NCBI GenBank assembly: GCA_005879435.1
Contig: VBKX01000395.1
Location: forward strand, 1-7,023
Direction: 5' to 3'
DNA: 7,023 bases
Source of the DNA: Deltaproteobacteria bacterium
Lineage (GTDB): Bacteria; Desulfobacterota; Binatia; UBA9968
Shown one piece after another: positions 5,216 through 7,023 of the stretch. Numbering within the stretch: the stretch's first letter is position 1; every line of letters starts with the position of its first letter. The translations under genes and the position numbers were made by a program. The notes under the pieces are model-generated. The model was given only the letters and a program-made list of their open reading frames with translations, was not told the origin of the DNA and made no database searches.

Positions 5216-6385
5216 ATGATACAAGCGATCAATTGCAACCAACTCTATTCGGAAGCGACAATTTTCTCCCAAGGTGTCGTCGCCGACGAGTTCACATTCG
5301 TGGCTGCAGATGCCCGCGGGCCCGATGGCTCCATAGCGGATCGAAGCGCGAAAGCTCAGTGCATTCGAAGCTGCGACGCTCTGCGCCTAGTGCTCAATTC
5401 CTGCGGCCAGGATTTACAGAACCTGGTGAGTCTCACGCTATTTCTTGCCGATTACGCCGACGCCGCCGAAATCATTGGTGCGCTCCACTCGCAGTTGGAT
5501 CGGAGCGCGACCCCGGCCATCACCTTCGTCGGCGTTACCGGCCTCGACGGAAACTGCCGGCTGCGAATCGACGCGGTGGCAGCACGCGATCGCATAAAAC
5601 CGATCTTGCTTGACGATTTGCCACTGGCGGCCGGAGCGCGCTGTCACGGCGTTCGCGCGCACGATTTTATTTTCCTATCGGGTGTGGATGCGGCCGATAG
5701 CAACGGCAAAGTTACACCGCCGGCGACGATTCAATCCCAAACCATCACCGTCCTCAATCGTATCGCCGAGCTTCTGAAAGATCAGCAACTTTCGTTGCGC
5801 GATCTTTGCCGCACTTTCATGTTCCTGCCGAGCACCGATTTGCGCCCCGGCTATGGCGAGGCGCGAAAAGAGGTTTATAAGAACATTTTTGCAGAGGATG
5901 AATTCCCGCCTAATTCCGGCATCTACATTCGAGACTTGGGTCAGGATATTCTCCTGCGTTCGGTGGCCATCGCCTACGATGGAAAACAAACCATCGTCGC
6001 CAGCCCGAAAGTGCGCAAAGCGCCCGGCTCTTTTTCACAATCCGTTCGCGTGGGCGACTGGCTGCTGCAAGCGGGACAAGACGCCGTAGGCTTCAACCGT
6101 GTCGTCGAGGCAGAAGGAGATCTCGCAGGCCAAACTCATGTCACGCTTCAACATGTCAAAGACATCGTCGAGGAAGCGGGCGGTACTCTGGATGATATCG
6201 TAAAAACGACCGTATATCTCACCGGCGGTCAGGACCGGCCCAAATTTACGACTGCCTACCGGGAGTTTTTCACATCAAACAAACCACATTCGGTAATGCC
6301 AGCCGGGTTAACCGTCGAAGTTCGCGAACTTTCGCCGCGCTGCTTGGTGGAAATCGACGCCGTGGCGCTGTTGCGTCGCGGCTAG
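5216..6385 (+). CDS. Triple-domain Rid (YjgF/YER057c/UK114) family protein
   Basis: This 389-aa chain holds three Rid domains (about residues 8-125, 130-256, 265-387). Domain 3 is the most typical: SFSQSVRVGDWLLQAGQD (272-289), LQHVKDIVEEAGGTLDDIVK (311-330), TVYL (332-335), MPAGLTVEVREL (361-372), VEIDAVAL (378-385). Domains 1 and 2 show matching segments such as LVSLTLFL (70-77), LCRTFMFL (197-204), LRIDAVA (116-122). Classical Rid proteins are about 130-aa homotrimers with active sites between subunits, so this chain could fold as a one-molecule pseudo-trimer. RidA uses an Arg just after a Pro-Ala pair to hydrolyse enamine/imine intermediates; here those positions are Ile102, Asn233 and Gly364, so RidA-like deaminase activity is unlikely. 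GGAGG (5202-5206) lies nine bases before the ATG. TAG is followed directly by TAA. Confidence 0.92.
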   Translation: MIQAINCNQLYSEATIFSQGVVADEFTFVAADARGPDGSIADRSAKAQCIRSCDALRLVLNSCGQDLQNLVSLTLFLADYADAAEIIGALHSQLDRSATPAITFVGVTGLDGNCRLRIDAVAARDRIKPILLDDLPLAAGARCHGVRAHDFIFLSGVDAADSNGKVTPPATIQSQTITVLNRIAELLKDQQLSLRDLCRTFMFLPSTDLRPGYGEARKEVYKNIFAEDEFPPNSGIYIRDLGQDILLRSVAIAYDGKQTIVASPKVRKAPGSFSQSVRVGDWLLQAGQDAVGFNRVVEAEGDLAGQTHVTLQHVKDIVEEAGGTLDDIVKTTVYLTGGQDRPKFTTAYREFFTSNKPHSVMPAGLTVEVRELSPRCLVEIDAVALLRRG

Positions 6386-6397
6386 TAAGCACGCGCT

Positions 6398-6415
6398 CGC
6401 CTATATTGGCGTTTT
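6398..6415 (+). terminator. Short stem plus T4 after the Rid gene, weak
   Basis: CGCC (6398-6401), loop TATATT and GGCG (6408-6411) are followed by TTTT (6412-6415), twelve bases after the Rid stop. The four-bp stem and short T-run suggest at most partial termination, so the downstream aldolase gene may still be co-transcribed across the 84-bp gap. Confidence 0.25.
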
Positions 6416-6469
6416 GCTGTAAGGAATCGGCGTGAAGAGAACCACTCAAAGATTGACCAAGGAGGCGAA

Positions 6470-7023
6470 ATGTTAGACGCCATTGAAGCAGTGAAAGAAA
6501 AAATGGTTTTAGCGTGCAAGGTATTGCAAAAGCAGCGCGTGCTCGACGGCTACGGCCATCTTACCGCGCGTCTGTCCGACGGCAGAATTTTGAGCACGCC
6601 GCATATGCCGCCGGGCAAGGTTGCATTGCGCGATCTGATCATCATTGACGCCGAGGGGAACAAACTCGAAGGTTTGGGCGAGCCCAACGGCGAGACGGCG
6701 ATGCACACGTCGATCTATAAAGCGCGTCCCGATGTGCAGTGCATTCTGCACTACCACCCCGATGAGTTGGTGGCGGTGGCGGCCGCCGGTCAAGGAATCA
6801 AGGTTATCGCCAACTGCGGCGTTCATTTTTATCGCGGCACGCCGATCTATGATTCGCCGGTATTGATTCGCAACCATCAGTTAGGCGACAAAGTCGCCGC
6901 CACGCTCGGCGACCGCAACGCGGTGCTCCTGCGCGGCCACGGCGGGACCGTAGTGTCGAACAATCTCGATACCTTGCTCCGGCTCGGACTCGATCTGGTA
7001 CGATCGGCGAGGATTCAGATCAT
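6470..7023 (+). CDS. Class II aldolase/adducin-fold enzyme, 3' end outside the window
   Basis: The reading frame opens at ATG 6470, four bases after AAGGAGG (6459-6465), and stays open for 184 codons to the window edge. The protein begins MLDAIEAVKEKMVLACKVLQ. It shows the FucA/AraD-type zinc site: GETAMH (74-79, with Glu75 at the catalytic Glu position), LHYHP (93-97, His94 and His96 as ligands) and RGHG (155-158, His157 as ligand). The family acts as metal-dependent sugar-phosphate aldolases, epimerases or decarboxylases. The usual GN(L/I)S phosphate-loop motif is GHLTAR (29-34) here, with His30 in place of Asn. I associate that change with members acting on non-phosphorylated substrates such as dihydroxyphthalate-type decarboxylases, but specificity cannot be settled. 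Partial only because of the window end; no internal damage is seen. Confidence 0.93.
   Translation, partial: MLDAIEAVKEKMVLACKVLQKQRVLDGYGHLTARLSDGRILSTPHMPPGKVALRDLIIIDAEGNKLEGLGEPNGETAMHTSIYKARPDVQCILHYHPDELVAVAAAGQGIKVIANCGVHFYRGTPIYDSPVLIRNHQLGDKVAATLGDRNAVLLRGHGGTVVSNNLDTLLRLGLDLVRSARIQI

Noticed and set aside
5208..5219. Mini-frame ATG AAT AAA TGA overlapping the Rid start codon
   Set aside because: Its ATG is only one base after the GGAGG, too close for initiation, whereas the Rid ATG is at a good distance.
6432..6476. 14-codon GTG-started frame with AAGGA upstream (6421-6425), overlapping the aldolase start
   Set aside because: It is too short and basic to judge, and the overlap places the aldolase ribosome binding site inside it. 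It could be a leader peptide but nothing supports that beyond the spacing.
1..7023. CRISPR array, tRNA or rRNA gene, prophage or toxin-antitoxin module
   Set aside because: I saw no regularly spaced repeats, no tRNA-like or rRNA-like segments, and no phage or toxin motifs; all larger + strand frames are explained by metabolic or transport genes.

Overview
The window looks like a compact, single-strand (all +) accessory gene cluster from a moderately GC-rich Gram-negative bacterium. The binding protein carries a Sec-type signal and pairs with a two-lobed ABC permease, and good AGGAGG-type ribosome binding sites precede most genes. The mix of genes (an alpha/beta hydrolase, a two-domain VOC protein, an iron/thiamine-type ABC binding protein and permease, a Rid protein, a FucA-like class II aldolase) and an intergenic repeat of the CGTCATTCCCGC type recall uncultured soil lineages such as Binatota/Desulfobacterota or Tectomicrobia. 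That placement is inference only.

Layout. 1-222: no gene; a dyad-rich leader with four inverted repeats. 223-1182: alpha/beta hydrolase whose last part is out of frame; the expected C-terminus is readable in another frame at 912-1025. 1194-2039: two-domain VOC (glyoxalase / extradiol dioxygenase fold) protein. 2127-3245: exported solute-binding protein. 3286-4995: 569-aa fused two-lobe ABC permease with two EAA loops. 4996-5215: 220-bp intergenic region with a tandem-hairpin terminator candidate, a cloverleaf-like palindromic repeat (5051-5137) and an 11-bp direct repeat on both sides of it. 5216-6385: a single polypeptide with three tandem Rid (YjgF/YER057c/UK114) domains. 6470 to the right edge: class II aldolase/adducin-fold enzyme, cut by the window end.

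How the genes may work together. The binding protein and permease would import a small solute or metal complex, although no ATPase gene lies in the window. The hydrolase, VOC protein, Rid protein and class II aldolase-fold enzyme form a plausible small-molecule catabolic set. The class II aldolase fold includes aromatic-acid decarboxylases, VOC proteins include ring-cleavage dioxygenases, and the Rid superfamily includes 2-aminomuconate deaminase, so breakdown of an (amino)aromatic or other cyclic substrate is a reasonable but unproven hypothesis.

The most notable item is the triple-Rid protein. Rid proteins are normally about 130-aa homotrimers. Here three domains are joined in one chain, with a 131-residue spacing of the C-terminal landmarks, and all three lack the arginine used by RidA for imine hydrolysis. 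The second is the broken hydrolase, which suggests a recent 3n+1-base deletion or an assembly error.
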